From Gemmatimonas sp. UBA7669 (GTDB lineage Bacteria; Gemmatimonadota; Gemmatimonadetes; Gemmatimonadales; Gemmatimonadaceae): a stretch of DNA of 62,312 nt. Within the stretch, counting starts at the first letter, position 1, and every line of letters starts with the position of its first letter. Location of the stretch: NCBI RefSeq assembly GCF_002483225.1, contig NZ_DLHL01000018.1, forward strand, positions 1-62,312, written 5' to 3'. The notes below the pieces were generated by a model that ran no database searches, was not told the DNA's origin, and saw only the letters and a program-made list of their open reading frames with translations. Below, piece after piece: positions 17,677 through 27,900 of the stretch. A program made the position numbers and the translations under genes.

Positions 17677-20106
17677 ATGGACGAGACCACCCCCAATCCG
17701 TATCAGCCGTCGGCCGTCGAGCCCAAATGGCAGGCCCGCTGGGCCGAACGTGGCACCAATCGCGCCAAGTTGGACAATCCCGCGCGCCCGTTCTACGCCC
17801 TCATGATGTTCCCCTATCCGAGCGCCGAAGGCCTGCACGTGGGGAACCTCTTTGCCTTCACCGGCAGCGACATCTCCGCGCGCTTCCACCGCTTGCTGGG
17901 CTACGACGTCTTTCAGCCGCTCGGTTTCGATGCCTTTGGCATTCACTCCGAGAATTACGCGCTCAAGATCGGCGCGCATCCCATGGAGCTCACGCCGAAG
18001 AACGTCGCGAACTTCACGCGGCAGCTCGGACGTGCGGGATTCATGGTGGATTGGAACCAGAAGGTCGATACCTCGCGTCCGGATTACTACAAGTGGACGC
18101 AGTGGGTGTTCTTGCAGCTCCACAAGCAGGGGCTGGCGTACAAGAAGGCCGCCGCCGTGAACTGGTGCCCCACCGACAAGACGGTGCTGGCCAACGAGCA
18201 GGTGGAAGGCGGACTGTGTGAACGCTGCGGCACGCCGGTCGAACAGCGCTTCCTCGAGCAGTGGTTCTTCCGCATCAGCGACTACGCGCCGCGGCTGCTG
18301 AACAATCTCGAGTGGCTCGACTGGTCCAACGTCACGCGGCAGGCGCAGCGCAACTGGATTGGCAAGTCGGAAGGCGCGCATGTGCACTTCGATGTGCAGG
18401 GGCATAACGAACGCCTTACGGTGTTCACGACGCGCGCCGACACGATCTTTGGCGCCACGTACCTCGTGCTCGCGCCCGAGCATCCACTGGTGAACACGCT
18501 CACCACGCCGGCGCAGCAGGAGTCCGTGCGTGCGTACGTGGAGCAGACCACCAAGCAGGATCTCATCTCGCGCAAGAGCACGCGTGAGAAGACCGGCGTG
18601 TTCACGGGCGCGTATGCCATCAATCCGGCCACGAAGCAGCCCATTCCCATCTGGATAGCCGACTACGTGCTCATGGAGTACGGCACCGGCGCCATCATGG
18701 CCGTGCCGGGACACGACGAGCGCGACTTCGAGTTTGCGCAGGTATTTGGACTGCCCATCGTGCGTGTGGTGGCGGCAGCCGACCAGCAGGCCGACACGCC
18801 GCTCGGCGACTCGGCCTTCACCGACGACGACGGCGCGCGTCTCGTGAACAGTGCGCAGTTCGACGGCATGAGCGTAGTGGACGCCAAGCGCGAGGTCACG
18901 GCCTGGCTGGCGTCGCAGCAGCACGCGCAGGCGGTCACCAACTACCGTCTGCACGACTGGTGCATTTCGCGGCAGCGCTACTGGGGCCCGCCCATTCCCA
19001 TCATCTACTGCGATGATTGCGGCGCCGTGCCGGTGCCCGAGTCGCAGTTGCCGGTGGAATTGCCCAACATCCCCGACTTCAAGCCCGACGACAGCGGTAT
19101 CTCGCCACTCGCGCGTCATGAAGAGTGGTACCGCGTGCCATGCCCCACCTGCGGCAAGAGCGCGCGTCGCGAGACGGATGTGAGCGACACCTTCCTCGAC
19201 AGCGCGTGGTACTTCCTGCGTTATCCAAGCGCCACGCGCGACGACGTGCCCTTCGATGCAACGCGTACGAAGACCTGGTTGCCGGTCAACTCGTACATCG
19301 GCGGCAACGAACACGCCGTGCTGCATCTTCTGTACTCGCGCTTCATCACCATGGTGCTCAAGGATGGCGGGCACATCGACTTCGAGGAGCCGTTCACGCG
19401 TTTCCGCGCGCACGGCATGATCATCCGCGAAGGCGCGAAGATGTCGAAGTCCAAGGGCAACGTCATCAATCCCGATCAGTACATGGAGGAGTGGGGCGCC
19501 GACGCGTTCCGCATGTACCTCATGTTCCTCGGACCCTACGAGGAAGGCGGTGACTTCCGCGATCAGGGCATCAGCGGCGTGCGTCGCTTCCTCGACCGGC
19601 TGTGGGCTTCGGTGCGGGACGCCCGCAGTGAAGGCGGCGCCGAGGAGGAGGTGGTGCGCAAGCTGCATCGCACCATCAAGAAAGTGGGCGACGATACGGC
19701 CAATCTCGCCTACAACACGGCCATCGCCGCCATGATGGAGTACATCAACGTCGTGCGCCGCGGCGAGCGTGTGCCGCATCGCGATGAGGTGCAGCCGCTC
19801 GTGCAGCTGGTCGCGCCCTACGCGCCGCACCTGGCCGAAGAGTGCTGGGAACTGCTCGGTCACACGGGCAGCGTGTTTGATGCCGGTTGGCCGGCCTTTG
19901 ACGCGGCGCAGTTGGTGGACAATGCCATCGACCTCGTGGTGCAGGTCAACGGCAAGACCCGCGGCAAGGTGCGGCTGCCCACCGGCGCCGGTCAGGACGA
20001 GGCGATGGCCGAGGCCATGGCAGACGCCGCCATTGCCAAGTTCGTGACCGGCACCCCCCGCAAGGTCGTCTTTGTACCGGGACGCCTGCTCAACGTGGTG
20101 GTCTGA
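17677..20106 (+). CDS. leuS: leucyl-tRNA synthetase
   Basis: 809 residues, normal for bacterial LeuRS. It charges tRNA-Leu with leucine. The class I HIGH motif appears as HVGN at residues 54-57 in FPYPSAEGLHVGN, and KMSKS as GAKMSKSKGNVINPD. The CP1 editing domain carries FTTRADTIFGATYLVLAPEH and YGTGAIMAVPGHDERD, including the conserved Asp-Glu-Arg-Asp patch. A zinc-ribbon-like cluster, CPTCGKSARRETDV, lies before the catalytic core resumes, and DTFLDSAWYFLRY is typical. The anticodon-binding and C-terminal domains are present up to NGKTRGKVRLP and the end. A long antisense reading frame covers it but is a high-GC shadow. Confidence 0.97.
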   Translation: MDETTPNPYQPSAVEPKWQARWAERGTNRAKLDNPARPFYALMMFPYPSAEGLHVGNLFAFTGSDISARFHRLLGYDVFQPLGFDAFGIHSENYALKIGAHPMELTPKNVANFTRQLGRAGFMVDWNQKVDTSRPDYYKWTQWVFLQLHKQGLAYKKAAAVNWCPTDKTVLANEQVEGGLCERCGTPVEQRFLEQWFFRISDYAPRLLNNLEWLDWSNVTRQAQRNWIGKSEGAHVHFDVQGHNERLTVFTTRADTIFGATYLVLAPEHPLVNTLTTPAQQESVRAYVEQTTKQDLISRKSTREKTGVFTGAYAINPATKQPIPIWIADYVLMEYGTGAIMAVPGHDERDFEFAQVFGLPIVRVVAAADQQADTPLGDSAFTDDDGARLVNSAQFDGMSVVDAKREVTAWLASQQHAQAVTNYRLHDWCISRQRYWGPPIPIIYCDDCGAVPVPESQLPVELPNIPDFKPDDSGISPLARHEEWYRVPCPTCGKSARRETDVSDTFLDSAWYFLRYPSATRDDVPFDATRTKTWLPVNSYIGGNEHAVLHLLYSRFITMVLKDGGHIDFEEPFTRFRAHGMIIREGAKMSKSKGNVINPDQYMEEWGADAFRMYLMFLGPYEEGGDFRDQGISGVRRFLDRLWASVRDARSEGGAEEEVVRKLHRTIKKVGDDTANLAYNTAIAAMMEYINVVRRGERVPHRDEVQPLVQLVAPYAPHLAEECWELLGHTGSVFDAGWPAFDAAQLVDNAIDLVVQVNGKTRGKVRLPTGAGQDEAMAEAMADAAIAKFVTGTPRKVVFVPGRLLNVVV

Positions 20107-20311
20107 TCTGGCCACCCGGCCGGTGACCGATGCCTCCGGAAGCAGGGTAATGCAATAAGTGGACAGTCGTCAGGCTGGTCGGCCCCCTTCGGGTCGACCG
20201 GCCGACACTGAAGTCGCAGGAGCAGTTCGGCTGAACGTGGCATGGAACCCGGGGCACTGATTCGCTTCGGGATGTCGTCGCCGGCAGGATGCGTTTCAGG
20301 CAGGTCGTGCG
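20107..20311. other. leuS to kinase spacer with one GC hairpin
   Basis: 205 bp without a gene. A GTCGGCC/GGCCGAC inverted repeat with an inner CCC/GGG pair lies at about 20181-20209. It may slow or end leuS transcription, but no T tract follows. No convincing promoter box is seen. Confidence 0.35.
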
Positions 20312-22333
20312 ATGTACATCATGTTTCTTCTGGGGCTGGTCAGCCTCACGCTGCAGTTCGCCATGGCGCTCGCCCTCGGGCTCCTGGGCCGCGCACCACG
20401 CTGGCGTCATGCCTGGTGGTTTGCCGGCGTGGCCATCACCGCCGGCATGTACAGCACCGTCGATGCTGCCGGAGCGCTCTGGGCGGCGAAGTCCGAGCAT
20501 ATCGGATGGAGTCTGCGCGCCAATCTGTTCAACGGCACGCTGCACGGCGCCGCCTGGCTGTTGTTCACGCATCTGGGCCCGAACGCGAGCTGGCAGGAAA
20601 TTCCGCGCCGCATACGCCGCGCGGCCGTCTGGTGTGTGACTGCCGTGGCGCTCGTGGTGCTGAGTCCCTCGAGTGTGGTGGCCAGCAACGGCGCGACACT
20701 CATCGTGCCCGGGCTCGGCGATGTCATCCCCCATGCACAATTCACCACCCTTGGCACCGTGTTCACGCTGGTGCCACTCACGCTGCTCGCCGTGAGCTGG
20801 TGGCAGTTCGTGAAACGCTGGCGGGCCGGCGAGCCCGGCACCGCCTACGTGCTGCTCGGCTTTGCGGTGTTCTTTGCGACGGTCGTGGAGGAAGTGCTGG
20901 TCGCCGCCGGTGTCATCCAGTTCCTCTATCTCGCTGACATCGGCTACATCGCGGTTGTCACGCCCGTGACGGTCAATCTGCTGCGCGGCTTCGTGCGCGA
21001 CGCGCGCGAGCTCGATGAATTGCAGGGACATCTGGCCGACGAGGTGGAACGCCGCACGGTCGAGCGAGATGAAGCACGGCACCTCGTGGTGGAGCAGCAG
21101 CGTCTTGCCGCGCTCGGTCGACTCGCCGCCGGTGTGGGCCACGAGATCAACAGCCCGCTGCAGTATCTGCGCCTCAGCCTCGACGAAGTGGCGCAGCAGG
21201 CCTCGGTGCAGGCCGACCCGGTGGCGAGTGAGTATCTCGCGCATGCCGTGGAAGGCGTGGATCGTGTGCACAACATCGTGGATGCCCTGCGCACCTACAG
21301 TCGTCCGGCCGGCAGCGATCACGCGGTGGTGAACCTGCACGATGTGCTGCAGGCCGCGCTGCGCGTGGGTGCCTCGCAGTGGCGGGGCGACGTGACCATG
21401 CACACGACATTCGATGCCGTACCACCAGTGCACGGGCATGAGGGACGCCTCGTACAGGCGGTGCTCAACGCCCTCGTCAATGCGGTACATGCCGTCACCG
21501 CCCGACCAGCGTCGGCCGGGCGCGAGGTGTGGGCGCGCACCGGTACAACGGCCAATGGCTGGGCCGAGATTGTCGTACGTGACAACGGTGCCGGATTTGC
21601 CCCCGAGGTGCTCTCTCGCATCGGCGAACCCTTTGTCACCACGCGCGCTGATCAGGGCGGAACGGGACTCGGCATGTTCGTGCTGCGCGGCATCGTGCAG
21701 AACCACGGCGGTGTCCTGCTCTGCAGCAACACCGACGTCGGCGGTGCCGAGGTGCGACTGCAGTTTCCGGCGGCAGACGCACCGTCGCATGCGGCATCAT
21801 CGCATGCGTCATCGTCACTTGCGACGGTGTCGCATGAACCGTCGTCGGACATGGTGCCGTCCGCATCACATAACGCCGCACAGCCGGTCGCTCAGGTCGC
21901 TACACCCCAGGCGCGCACGTCATTGCCCATCCGTCACGCCATCCGCGTGCTCATGGTGGAAGACGACGCCCCCTCACTGCGCGCCTACGTGCGCGGCTTG
22001 GGTGCCGAAGGCTGTGTGGTGCAGGGATTCACCGACGCCGAGTCGGCGCTTGCGTGGCTTGCTTCGCATGCGGTGGACATCGTGGTGACCGACCTCATGA
22101 TGCCGGGCATGTCGGGCGCCGAGTTCGCGGAGCGACTCGAGGCGAGTCATCCCGAACTGCGTGAGTCGCTCATCGTGCTCACGGGCGGGGCGGTCAGTGC
22201 CGAGGCCGAAGCCTTTCTGGCGTCCGACTCCATTCTGGTGCTCGAAAAGCCCATTGGTCGTTCTGCCCTGGTAACGCGCGTTCGTGAGCGCCTGGCAGCC
22301 GTACACGGTCCCGACGTGGTGCGAGCCGCGTAA
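20312..22333 (+). CDS. hybrid membrane sensor histidine kinase with C-terminal receiver
   Basis: 673 residues. The first 230 or so residues hold about seven hydrophobic helices (FLLGLVSLTLQFAMALALGLL onwards), a membrane sensor with no known ligand. A short coiled region (ELDELQGHLADEVERRTVERDE) leads to a HisKA domain with the phospho-His in LAAGVGHEINSPLQYL. The HATPase domain has N box VLNALVNAVHAV, G1 VRDNGAGF and G2 GGTGLGMFVLRG. A Ser/His/Ala-rich linker follows (about 21770-21850, with repeated TCGCATGCG-like DNA). The receiver has VEDDAP, the Asp of TDLMMPG, LTGG and the LEKP lysine. No separate response regulator is adjacent, so output is probably through phosphorelay. Confidence 0.88.
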   Translation: MYIMFLLGLVSLTLQFAMALALGLLGRAPRWRHAWWFAGVAITAGMYSTVDAAGALWAAKSEHIGWSLRANLFNGTLHGAAWLLFTHLGPNASWQEIPRRIRRAAVWCVTAVALVVLSPSSVVASNGATLIVPGLGDVIPHAQFTTLGTVFTLVPLTLLAVSWWQFVKRWRAGEPGTAYVLLGFAVFFATVVEEVLVAAGVIQFLYLADIGYIAVVTPVTVNLLRGFVRDARELDELQGHLADEVERRTVERDEARHLVVEQQRLAALGRLAAGVGHEINSPLQYLRLSLDEVAQQASVQADPVASEYLAHAVEGVDRVHNIVDALRTYSRPAGSDHAVVNLHDVLQAALRVGASQWRGDVTMHTTFDAVPPVHGHEGRLVQAVLNALVNAVHAVTARPASAGREVWARTGTTANGWAEIVVRDNGAGFAPEVLSRIGEPFVTTRADQGGTGLGMFVLRGIVQNHGGVLLCSNTDVGGAEVRLQFPAADAPSHAASSHASSSLATVSHEPSSDMVPSASHNAAQPVAQVATPQARTSLPIRHAIRVLMVEDDAPSLRAYVRGLGAEGCVVQGFTDAESALAWLASHAVDIVVTDLMMPGMSGAEFAERLEASHPELRESLIVLTGGAVSAEAEAFLASDSILVLEKPIGRSALVTRVRERLAAVHGPDVVRAA

Positions 22334-22439
22334 ACCCCGCAGCTGGGCCGCGTGTCCGACAGGACAAACCCATGAGGCGACCATGGAGCCGGCGTGCACC
22401 GCCAGGGCTCGTCGCCGGGCAACCCCTGGAGGATACATC

Positions 22440-23606
22440 ATGCAGGTTTCTCGAGCGTTTCACAGCCCAATCGCCGCCACGCTGGCCGCCGTGGCCTGGG
22501 CCACACCGGGTGTGGCGGCGTCCGTCGTGCTTGCGGCGCCGGCCGAAGCCCAGGCGCGTGAAGAACGCGTGATCACCATCCCGCGCGGCGCGGCCGTGAT
22601 GCCCGGAGGCGCCATGTGGGTGCGGTCCGAATCGCGCGCCGTGCTGGGCGTCACGCTCGGCGCCGGCTCGAGCAAGGACACGGCCGGTGTCACGGTGGAG
22701 CAGGTGGAAGCCGACGGCCCGGCGGCCAAGGCGGGCCTCAAGGCCGGTGATGTGATCACCGCCATCAACGGCATCAGCCTCAAAGTCGCCAAGGAAGACG
22801 CCGAAGACCTGGCGCTCGTGGGTCTGGCCCAGCGTCGGCTCCAGCGGGCCATGGCCAAGGTCAAGCCGGGCGAGGCCGTGTCGCTGCAGCTTCGGAGTGG
22901 CGGGCAGTCCAGGTCCGTGAGTGTGACCACCGTGTCCGAAGCGGCCCTGGCGCAGGGCTCGGAGCCCGTGCGCAGCATGCGGCGATCCATGGGGGGCTCG
23001 GTCACGGAGGAGGACCGCCGCGGACGCGTGGGGCTCACCATTTCGCCCATGGGCAATGTGCGCGACACCCTCGGACTATTTGTGAGCAGCGTGGTCTCGG
23101 GTGGTCCCGCCGAGAAGGCCGGCATTGTGGAGGGTGACCGCATTGCGGCAGTCAACGGCGTGGACGTGCGCGTGGCAAAGGAGGACGTGGAAGACCGCCA
23201 GGCTGGCAGCGCGCGCGCCGACCGCTTCATCCGGGAGGTACAGAAGGTCGAACCGGGCAAGGCGGTGAATCTGCGCGTGTACAGCGGTGGCCGGTATCGC
23301 GAAGTGGCCGTCACGGCAGTCAAGGCCAGCGAGCTGCCGGGTGGCGAGTTCGGGGTCACCATTGGCGACGGTCAGGTGCGCATCATGGCGCCATCACTTC
23401 CGCGCCTGCCACGCGGCACTATCGAGCCATTCATGTTCAATGGACCGGACGTGCGCATCTACCGTCGCGATGGCGAGGGCATGCGGGAGTTGCGGCTGGA
23501 TCGGGACGGCCAGGGGCCGGTCATCCTGCGACTGAACCCCGACAGCATTCGGGAGCGCGTCCGGGAAACCGTGAACAATCGCGTGCGGGTCATCAGGGCC
23601 AGCTAA
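22440..23606 (+). CDS. exported protein with two PDZ domains
   Basis: 388 residues from ATG 22440, preceded by GGAGG. The signal peptide runs to about residue 37 (SVVLAAPAEAQA). There are two similar PDZ modules: LGVTLGAGSSKDTAGVTVEQV to LRSGGQSRSVSVTTV, and VGLTISPMGNVRDTLGLFVSS to VYSGGRYREVAVTAV. Each has the GPAAKAGLKAGDVITAING type core and an unusual shared insert (VAKEDAEDLALVGLAQRRLQR / VAKEDVEDRQAGSARADR). The C-terminus ends in alternating charged residues. There is no protease domain, so it is probably a periplasmic binding or scaffold protein rather than a HtrA protease. The strong GC hairpin after it separates it from the efflux genes. Confidence 0.8.
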   Translation: MQVSRAFHSPIAATLAAVAWATPGVAASVVLAAPAEAQAREERVITIPRGAAVMPGGAMWVRSESRAVLGVTLGAGSSKDTAGVTVEQVEADGPAAKAGLKAGDVITAINGISLKVAKEDAEDLALVGLAQRRLQRAMAKVKPGEAVSLQLRSGGQSRSVSVTTVSEAALAQGSEPVRSMRRSMGGSVTEEDRRGRVGLTISPMGNVRDTLGLFVSSVVSGGPAEKAGIVEGDRIAAVNGVDVRVAKEDVEDRQAGSARADRFIREVQKVEPGKAVNLRVYSGGRYREVAVTAVKASELPGGEFGVTIGDGQVRIMAPSLPRLPRGTIEPFMFNGPDVRIYRRDGEGMRELRLDRDGQGPVILRLNPDSIRERVRETVNNRVRVIRAS

Positions 23607-23662
23607 GGGCATTCCGGGCAACGAACCCCGGGCAGCCGGCGTTATCTCCGGCAGATCCTGTA

Positions 23663-23694
23663 AACGCGCGCCCCTCAACGAGGTGGCGCGCGTT
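23663..23694. terminator. strong GC hairpin before efflux operon
   Basis: AACGCGCGCC at 23663-23672 pairs perfectly with GGCGCGCGTT at 23685-23694, with CCTC/GAGG pairing inside the loop. It lies 56 bases after the PDZ gene and 35 before the adaptor start. There is no T tract. It could be a terminator or a 5' leader structure of the efflux transcript. Confidence 0.5.
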
Positions 23695-23729
23695 CCTCGC
23701 CGAAAGGCGCCACATCGTTCGCCCCGCGA

Positions 23730-24983
23730 ATGCTCGCCATTGCTTTGCCAGCGCAGTCCCCGCGCCGGCTGCCCGTTTCCGTCGTCGCCCTCGTGCTTCC
23801 TTTGGCGCTCTTCGGCGCCTGCAAAAAGGAAGGCGGTCCGCCGCAGCGTCCAACACCCACCGTTTCGGTGCAGACGGCCACCAAGGGGCCGCTCCCCTAC
23901 GTGGTCGAAGCCAACGGCCAGGTCGAGCCCAATCGCACGGTGGCCGTGCAGTCGCTCGTGTCCGGTCAGCTCACACGCATTGCCATCGCCGAGGGCGACG
24001 AAGTCCGGCAAGGGCAGGTGCTCTTCCAGATCGACGCGCGGCCGTTCCGGGCGGAGCTCGATCGCGTGAAAGCCACGCTGGTCCGCGACGAAGCCAACCT
24101 CACCCGCGCGCGTGCCGATTCGGCCCGCTTTGCCGCGCTGGCCAAGGACGGCTACGTCACCAAGCAGCAGCTCGACCAGACCTTCGCCGAAGTCGGCTCA
24201 TTGGCGGCCACCGTGGCCGCCGGCCGGGCGCAGCTCGAGCGCGCCGAGTTCGATCTCGAGAACACCACCATTCGCGCGCCCATTGGCGGTCGCACGGGGC
24301 AGTTGCTGTATCGCGCTGGGTCGCTGGTGCGCGCCACCACCGACCAGTTGGTCACCATCAACGAGCTGCGGCCCGTACTGGTGCGCTTCCCGGTGCCGGA
24401 GCGTGACTTCGAAGAGCTGCGGCGCCGCGCTGGCGTAGACCAGAAGTTGCGCGTGCGCATCACGCCGGGCGGCGGCGACAGCACCAATGCCATCGACGGC
24501 ACGCTCACGTTCGTCGACAATCAGGTTGATCGGGCCTCCGGCTCCGTGCTGCTCAAGGCCACCGCGCCCAATCAGGATCGCGCGCTCTGGCCCGGTCAGT
24601 TCGTGAGCGTTGCCCTCACGCTCAGCGTGGACAGTGACGCGGTCACCGTGCCGTCGCAGGCCGTTGTCACCTCAGGCAGCAACACCTTCGTGTACACGAT
24701 GGTGGATAACGTGGCCCGCCGCACACCCGTCAAAGTGGGGCGGCAGGCGGGTCTCGTGAGCAAGATCGACAGTGGCCTCGTGGGCGGCGAGCAGGTCATC
24801 GTCGAAGGTCAGACCCGGCTCACCGATGGCGCCAAGGTGCAGTTGCGCACCGCGCCCCGTGGTCCGGGCGGCGCGCCGGGTGATGGCCCGGCCGGCACCG
24901 CCGTCAAGGAATCCGCCAATGCCGTCAGCCCGGCGGCGAATCCATCGACCAAGCCGGGCACCAGTCCTGGAGTCAAGCCATGA
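23730..24983 (+). CDS. RND efflux periplasmic adaptor (AcrA/MdtA type) lipoprotein
   Basis: 417 residues. A lipobox-like LFGAC follows the hydrophobic signal, so the protein is probably lipid-anchored in the inner membrane. Typical adaptor order: first half of the lipoyl domain (VEANGQVEPNRTVAVQSLVSGQL, EGDEVRQGQVLFQIDARPF), a helical hairpin (residues about 105-170, with DGYVTKQQLDQTFAEV), second lipoyl half (IRAPIGGRTGQLLYRAGSLV), a beta barrel (DGTLTFVDNQVDRASGSVLL) and the LWPGQFVSVALTL region. A Pro/Ala/Gly tail ends it. The ATGA overlap with the pump gene shows one operon. The TolC partner is not adjacent; tolC-like genes lie at 33141 and 39830. Confidence 0.92.
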   Translation: MLAIALPAQSPRRLPVSVVALVLPLALFGACKKEGGPPQRPTPTVSVQTATKGPLPYVVEANGQVEPNRTVAVQSLVSGQLTRIAIAEGDEVRQGQVLFQIDARPFRAELDRVKATLVRDEANLTRARADSARFAALAKDGYVTKQQLDQTFAEVGSLAATVAAGRAQLERAEFDLENTTIRAPIGGRTGQLLYRAGSLVRATTDQLVTINELRPVLVRFPVPERDFEELRRRAGVDQKLRVRITPGGGDSTNAIDGTLTFVDNQVDRASGSVLLKATAPNQDRALWPGQFVSVALTLSVDSDAVTVPSQAVVTSGSNTFVYTMVDNVARRTPVKVGRQAGLVSKIDSGLVGGEQVIVEGQTRLTDGAKVQLRTAPRGPGGAPGDGPAGTAVKESANAVSPAANPSTKPGTSPGVKP

Positions 24984-27900
24984 GTGCACCGTCCGTTCCG
25001 CCGAATCAATCGGCGGACGAGTCCGCGCCTGGCGCGTCTGCGCCATCCGCCGTTGGTCTCAACCTGAGCGAGATCTGGATCCGTCGGCCGGTCATGACCA
25101 CGCTCGTCATGACGGCCATTCTGATCTTCGGCGCCGTGGCGTATCAGCGGTTGGCCGTCAGCGACCTGCCCACGATCGACTACCCCACCATCACGGTGTC
25201 GGCCAACCTGCCGGGCGCGAGCCCCGAGGTCATGGCCACGTCGGTGGCCACACCGCTCGAGCAGCAGTTCGCCACCATCAGCGGCATCGACAACATCACC
25301 TCGTCGAGTTCGCAGGGCAGCACCAACGTCACGATCCAGTTCAATCTCGATCGCGACATCGACAAGGCGGCCGCCGACGTGCAGTCGGCCATCTCCAAGT
25401 CGCTGCGGTCGCTGCCGCAGGGCATCAATCCGCCCTCGTACAACAAGGCCAACGCGGCCGACTCGCCCATCATGATGTACTCGCTCAACTCCGACGTGAT
25501 TTCGCGTCCGGAGCTCAACGAGTACGCGGAAACGTTCATCGGTCAGCGCCTCAGCACGGTGACGGGTGTGGCGCAGGTGCAGGTCTACGGCTCGGCCAAG
25601 TATGCCGTGCGCGTGCAGCTCGACCCGGGCGCCATGGCGCAGCGCGGCATTGGCATCGACGAAGTGCAGCAGGCCATCAACACCGGCAACAGCAACTCGC
25701 CGGCCGGTGTGCTCATGGGCCCCAACCAGGCCTTCACCCTGCAGGCCACGGGACAGCTGCGCAACGCGGCCGAGTTCCGTCAGCTTGTGGTGGGGTACCG
25801 CAACGGCAGCCCGGTTCGCCTGGGTGATCTGGGCCAGGTCATCGACGGTCTGCAGACTTTGCGTGGTTTCAGCGAGGTGAACGGCCGCGCCAACATTTCG
25901 CTGGCCATCATCCGTCAGCCCGGCGTGAACACCGTGGCCACGGCCAAGGCGGTGGAGGCCGAGATGGCGCAGCTCATGGAACAGCTGCCGGCCAGTGTGA
26001 ATGTGCAAAGCATCTTCAACCGCGCCGAGAGCATCGAGCATGCGGTGTGGGATGTGCAGTTCACGCTGGTGCTCACCGTGGCCCTCGTGGTCATGGTGAT
26101 CTTCCTGTTCCTGCGCAATGTGCGGGCCACCATCATCCCGTCCCTGGCGCTGCCGTTCTCCATCATCGGCACGTGCATCGTCATGTACGCGCTCGATTAC
26201 AGTCTCAACAACCTCACCCTCATGGCGCTCACACTGGCCGTGGGGTTCGTGGTGGACGACGCCATCGTGATGCTCGAGAACATCGTGCGTCACATGGAGA
26301 TGGGCAAATCCCCGCTGCGCGCGGCGCTCGATGGATCGAAGGAAATCAGCTTCACCATCCTCTCCATGACCCTGTCGCTGGTGGCGGTGTTCATCCCGCT
26401 GCTGTTCATGCCGGGGCTGGTGGGTCGTCTCTTCCGCGAGTTTGCCGTCACCATCGGTGTGGCCATTCTCGTGTCGGGCTTTGTCTCGCTCACGCTCACG
26501 CCCATGCTGGCCGCCAAGTTCCTCAAGGGCGGCGAAGGTCACGCGGCCACTGAGGGCAAGTGGCGCTCGGTGGAGCGGCTCTACCAGGCCACCGAAGGGC
26601 TGTATGTGCGCTCGCTGGACTGGGTCATGCGGCATCGTCCGCTGACCATGGTGTTCAGCGCGCTCACGCTGGTGGCCACGGTGGGACTGTTCATGTACAT
26701 CCCCAAGGGCTTCCTGCCCTCCGAAGACACGGGTCGCGTGCAGGGCTCGGTGGAAGGTCCGGAGGGCATCGGCTATGACGCGCTGTCGGCCAAGGCACGT
26801 GAAGTCGGGCAGATCATCGAGAAGAGCCCGTACGTGGAGCGGGTGAACGTCTCGGTTGGCGGCGGGCCGTTCGGTGGCAACAACAGTGCGCGCCTCATGC
26901 TGATCCTCAAGGATCGGTCGGTGCGTCCGCACGTCGATCAGGTCATGCGCGAGATCACGCGCTCCGCCGCGGGTGTGCCGGGCGTGCAGGTGTTCCTGCG
27001 CAATCCGCCGCCCATCAACATCGGCGGACGCCGCGGCAACAGCGCCTACTCCGTGTCACTGCAGGGCGCGGACATCGCCGAGTTGTACACGTCGGCGCGC
27101 GCGCTCGAAACGCGCATGCGTGAGCTGCCGGAGCTCGAGAACATCTCGAGCGACCTGCAGGTGGGTAATCCGCAGGTGGCCGTGCAGATCGATCGTGAGC
27201 GGGCCTCCGCGCTTGGCGTGACGGCCAGCCAGATCGAGAATGCGCTCTACAACGCCTATGGTTCGCGGCAGGTCAGCACCATCTACACGCAGACCAATCA
27301 GTACCAAGTCATCATGGAACTGCAGGAAGAGTTCCAGAAGGATCCGGCGGCCCTGAGCCAGCTGTTCATTCGTGGCAACACGGGCAACCTCGTGCCGCTC
27401 GGCGCGGTGGCCACGTTCACCAAGGGTGTGGGGCCGCAGTCGGTGCAGCACAACGGCCAGCAGCCGGCCGTGTCCATCTCGTTCAATACGCGGCCCAACG
27501 TGGCGCTGGGTACGGCCGTCGAGGCCGTGCAGCGTGAAGCGGCGGCCGTGCTGCCGGCCAGCGTAACCAGTGTGCTGTCGGGTGATACGCAGGCCTTTGC
27601 CCAGGCGCAGAGTGGTCTGCTGGCGCTGCTCGTGGTGGCCATCTTCGTCATCTACGTGGTGCTGGGCATTCTCTACGAGAGCTACATCCATCCCATCACC
27701 ATTCTCTCCGGCCTGCCCTTCGCGGCCGTGGGGGCGCTGGCCACGCTGCTCATCTTCGGCAAGGACCTCAGTGTGTACGCCTACGTGGGCGTGATCATGC
27801 TGATCGGCCTCGTCAAGAAGAACGCCATCATGATGATCGACTTCGCCATTGAAGCCGAGCGCAACGAAGGCATGACGCCCTTCGATGCCATCGTGGAGGC

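Noticed and set aside
17596..20115. 839-residue open frame antisense to leuS
   Set aside because: LeuRS motifs are complete on the plus strand; long antisense frames are expected in high-GC codon usage, and this one has no recognisable domain.
24809..26932. 707-residue open frame antisense to the RND genes
   Set aside because: His/Arg/Gly-rich shadow of the adaptor and pump genes with no signal, domain or ribosome site.
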